Shown: positions 5,243 through 7,332 of the stretch, one piece after another
Numbering within the stretch: the stretch's first letter is position 1
How the letters are laid out: each line of letters opens with the position of its first letter
Notes under the pieces: model-generated
The model's input: the letters and a program-made list of their open reading frames with translations, nothing else
The model's database searches: none
What the model was told of the DNA's origin: nothing
Program-made: the position numbers and the translations under genes
DNA from: an uncultured Rickettsiales bacterium
GTDB lineage: Bacteria; Pseudomonadota; Alphaproteobacteria; Rickettsiales; UBA1997
Direction: 5' to 3'
DNA: 7,332 nt
NCBI GenBank assembly: GCA_934725005.1
Contig: CAKVBE010000045.1
Span: forward strand, 1-7,332

Positions 5243-6598
5243 ATGAACAAGTTATATATAAAAACATTCGGCTGCCAAATGAATGTTTACGACTCATCAA
5301 GAATGTGTGACTTAATGGCCAAAAAAGAATACACAACAACTGAAGACATAAATGAAGCTGATATGGTTATAATAAATACATGTCACATTAGGGAAAAGGC
5401 AAAAGAGAAAATATTTTCAGAATTAGGAAGGATAAAACCAATAAAGCAAAAAAAAATTGATAACGGCAAATATTTAATAGTCGTTGTTGCTGGCTGTGTT
5501 GCAAAAGCAGAAGGTGCTGACATCTTCAAAAAAATGCCAATTGTTGATATAGTTATTAGCGGTGAATCATATCATAAATTACCAGAAATGGTTGACACAA
5601 TTTTAGAAAATTTAAATAACGACAAAAGACAAAAAATCATAGATACAGATTTTTATAGCCAAGAAAAATTTGCTATGTTACCAAATGCAAGAAAAATAAA
5701 TGGAATAAGTGAATTCGTAGCTATTCAATCAGGATGTGATAAATTCTGTTCGTATTGTGTTGTACCATACACAAGAGGAAGAGAATATTCAAGACCAGTT
5801 GAAGAAATTATAGATGAAATAAAAATTTTACTCGATCAAGGAGTAAAAGAAATAACTCTATTAGGTCAAAATGTTGATAATTACAACGGCCTAGACAAAA
5901 ATGGCAAAGTTACGACATTGGCTGAACTAATATATAAAATTCATGATTTTAATTGGCTAGAAAGAATAAGATACATGACAAGTTATCCATCGCAATTTGG
6001 AAAAGATTTGATAATAGCCCACAGAGATTTAAAAAAATTAATGCCATTCATACATTTGCCGGCACAATCTGGCTCAAACAAAACGCTTAAAGCAATGAAT
6101 AGACGTTATACAAGGGAACAATATCTAGAAAAAGTAAATGAAATTAGAGAATACGTTCCTGATGTAGCATTGTCCTCCGATTTTATAGTTGGTTTCGCTG
6201 GTGAAACTGAAGAAGATTTTTATGAAACTATAAGCTTAGTTGAAGAAGTTAAATATAGTTCATCATTTTCTTTTAAATATAGTCCAAGACCAAACACAGT
6301 TGGTATAAAATTACCCAATCAAATACCAGAAGATATAAAACAAAAAAGATTAGAAATTTTACAGAACGTTTTGGATCAACAGCAAATAGATTTTAATATT
6401 TCATGCATTGGCAAAACTATACCAATATTGGTTGAAAATAAGTCTGAGAATAATAAAAATTTATACTTTGGAAGATCACCATATTTACAGGCTGTTATGT
6501 TTGATACTGAAAATAATGATAGCATATGCGGAACAATACAAAGTGTAAAGATCAACGAAGCGAACTTGAGAACATTGAAGGGAGTATTAGTAAAATAA
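5243..6598 (+). CDS. miaB: tRNA-2-methylthio-N6-dimethylallyladenosine (i6A37) synthase MiaB
   Basis: 451 residues, the full length of the family. This radical-SAM enzyme adds a methylthio group to i6A at position 37 of tRNAs reading UNN codons, in the cytoplasm. The N-terminal MTTase (UPF0004) domain supplies cysteines C11 (KTFGCQMN), C47 (NTCHIREKA) and C85 (VAGCVA) for the auxiliary [4Fe-4S] cluster. The radical-SAM motif C165-x3-C169-x2-C172 (SGCDKFCSYCVVPYTRG) binds the SAM cluster. LLGQNV (207), HLPAQSGS (271) and SSDFIVGF (311) are further family blocks, and a TRAM tRNA-binding domain occupies ~384-449. HIREKA and the C-terminal pattern favour MiaB over MtaB or RimO. The gene is intact, preceded by AT-rich DNA with no clear Shine-Dalgarno, and unrelated in function to the glycan genes. 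It marks the edge of the accessory block. Confidence 0.97.
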   Translation: MNKLYIKTFGCQMNVYDSSRMCDLMAKKEYTTTEDINEADMVIINTCHIREKAKEKIFSELGRIKPIKQKKIDNGKYLIVVVAGCVAKAEGADIFKKMPIVDIVISGESYHKLPEMVDTILENLNNDKRQKIIDTDFYSQEKFAMLPNARKINGISEFVAIQSGCDKFCSYCVVPYTRGREYSRPVEEIIDEIKILLDQGVKEITLLGQNVDNYNGLDKNGKVTTLAELIYKIHDFNWLERIRYMTSYPSQFGKDLIIAHRDLKKLMPFIHLPAQSGSNKTLKAMNRRYTREQYLEKVNEIREYVPDVALSSDFIVGFAGETEEDFYETISLVEEVKYSSSFSFKYSPRPNTVGIKLPNQIPEDIKQKRLEILQNVLDQQQIDFNISCIGKTIPILVENKSENNKNLYFGRSPYLQAVMFDTENNDSICGTIQSVKINEANLRTLKGVLVK

Positions 6599-6648
6599 TT
6601 AATTTTATTATTTTTAGTTCTAAATTTTTATCACTAGAGAAAAATACA

Positions 6649-6676
6649 AGGTATTGAGCATTCAAACTTAATACCT
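6649..6676. terminator. Stem-loop terminator between convergent miaB and trpS
   Basis: AGGTATTGAG (6649-6658) pairs with CTTAATACCT (6667-6676): a 10-bp stem with one G-U pair and an 8-nt loop. On the - strand it is followed after 4 nt by a run of five U (A5 at 6640-6644 on +), so it best serves trpS. On the + strand the U-tract is poor, and termination of miaB there is less certain. Confidence 0.6.
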
Positions 6677-6687
6677 ATTGTAATATT

Positions 6688-6715
6688 TGATAGAATTGAA
6701 TGATTCAATATATCA
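6688..6715. repeat. Inverted repeat directly after the trpS stop codon
   Basis: TGATA (6688-6692) pairs with TATCA (6711-6715), and ATTGAA (6695-6700) with TTCAAT (6704-6709) around a TGA loop, giving an interrupted 11-bp stem. It begins 2 nt past the trpS stop. It lacks a U-tract and could protect the 3' end or assist the adjacent terminator. Confidence 0.4.
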
Positions 6716-6717
6716 AT

Positions 6718-7332
6718 TTATATACACATATTCATTACTTTTCTAACTTCAACCAATGTTTTTGTTGCTTCTTCTCTAGCTTTATCGACACCTCTAAATA
6801 ATATTTCTTTTATTTTTTCTGGATTATTTTCAAGTTCTTCTCTTCTTTTTCTTATAGGTGTTAAAAATTTATCAACACTTTCAACAAGCATATCCTTCAA
6901 CATTTTAGCACCACCATTTCCAATCTCATTAGCAACATCAACTTCATTTCTACCACTTGTTAATGAAATCAATGTCAATAATCTAGCTACGTCAGGTCTG
7001 TTTTCTGGATCAAATGTTATAAACCTTTCACTATCCGTTTTTGCTTTTTTCACAACATTTATAACTTCTTCCCTGGTTGATTTTAGCATAATGCTATTTC
7101 CACGACTTTTACTCATTTTATCGCCATCTAAGCCTTGCAATCTCAACACTTTTGTTAGAAGAGCTTTTGGTTCTTCAAACAATGGTTTTTCTTTACAAAA
7201 TTTATTGTTAAATCTTTTTGCAATAACTCTAGACATTTCTATATGTGGTAGTTGATCAGCACCAACAGGTATTACATTTGCCCTAACAGATAAAATGTCA
7301 GCTACCTGATGTACTGGATAGCAAAACATTCC
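6718..7332 (-). CDS. trpS: Tryptophanyl-tRNA synthetase, C-terminal ~60% (5' end outside the window)
   Basis: Class I aminoacyl-tRNA synthetase that charges tRNA-Trp using ATP and tryptophan. The frame is open to the window's last base: a Gly codon precedes the first visible Met, which sits inside the family block G-x-F-x-YPVHQxADIL, so the true start and the HIGH-type motif are missing. About 204 of the usual ~330-340 residues are present. Seen here are VPVGADQLPHIE (substrate/dimer region) and the ATP-binding signature KMSKS (7105-7119) followed by RGN. The C-terminal anticodon-binding helices end normally (TLVEVRKVMNM). This is the variant with GDKMSKSRGN rather than the short E. coli-like form. 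It converges on miaB, with 119 nt between the stop codons. Confidence 0.95.
   Translation of the reverse strand, partial: GMFCYPVHQVADILSVRANVIPVGADQLPHIEMSRVIAKRFNNKFCKEKPLFEEPKALLTKVLRLQGLDGDKMSKSRGNSIMLKSTREEVINVVKKAKTDSERFITFDPENRPDVARLLTLISLTSGRNEVDVANEIGNGGAKMLKDMLVESVDKFLTPIRKRREELENNPEKIKEILFRGVDKAREEATKTLVEVRKVMNMCI

Overview
The window is strongly AT-rich bacterial DNA using the standard genetic code: Trp is TGG, and the full-length genes contain no internal TGA. The MiaB and TrpS sequences look proteobacterial. The MiaB resembles that of AT-rich alphaproteobacteria (Rickettsiales-like or gut Alphaproteobacteria), but this is recalled resemblance, not a search result.

Positions 1-4914 hold a surface-glycan (LPS, capsule or glycoprotein glycan) synthesis block, all on the + strand. 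It contains the 3' end of a family 8 glycosyltransferase (GT8), a family 2 glycosyltransferase (GT2) 2 nt downstream, and a 609-nt non-coding stretch that may carry a decayed IS3-type transposase. Then come a DUF115/GT42-like Rossmann protein, a small truncated hexapeptide-repeat acetyltransferase relative, and a GT-B-fold glycosyltransferase. Positions 4915-5242 hold a possible small gene interrupted by one stop codon. From 5243 the content changes to housekeeping genes: complete miaB (+) and, convergent with it, the 3' part of trpS (-). A stem-loop terminator lies between them.

The most notable feature is shared protein architecture in the glycan genes. The two upstream transferases end in a 20-residue hydrophobic/basic unit built on GFIP-x-L-K/R, present as two to three tandem copies. 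The next two proteins begin with a related-looking FIP-x-KKKR tag. Three of the four also carry a repetitive spacer next to the tag: a PxxP ladder in GT8, an 8/9-residue tandem array in GT2, and an 11/22-residue coiled-coil-like repeat in the DUF115 protein. I infer a modular system in which different sugar-modifying domains are tethered to a common surface, probably the inner face of the membrane, by interchangeable tags on length-variable arms. The repeats are directly visible; the tethering role is a hypothesis.

The block shows turnover: in-frame minisatellites, a truncated acetyltransferase, a degraded transposase-like stretch and a nonsense-interrupted ORF. This fits a rapidly changing accessory locus next to conserved core genes.
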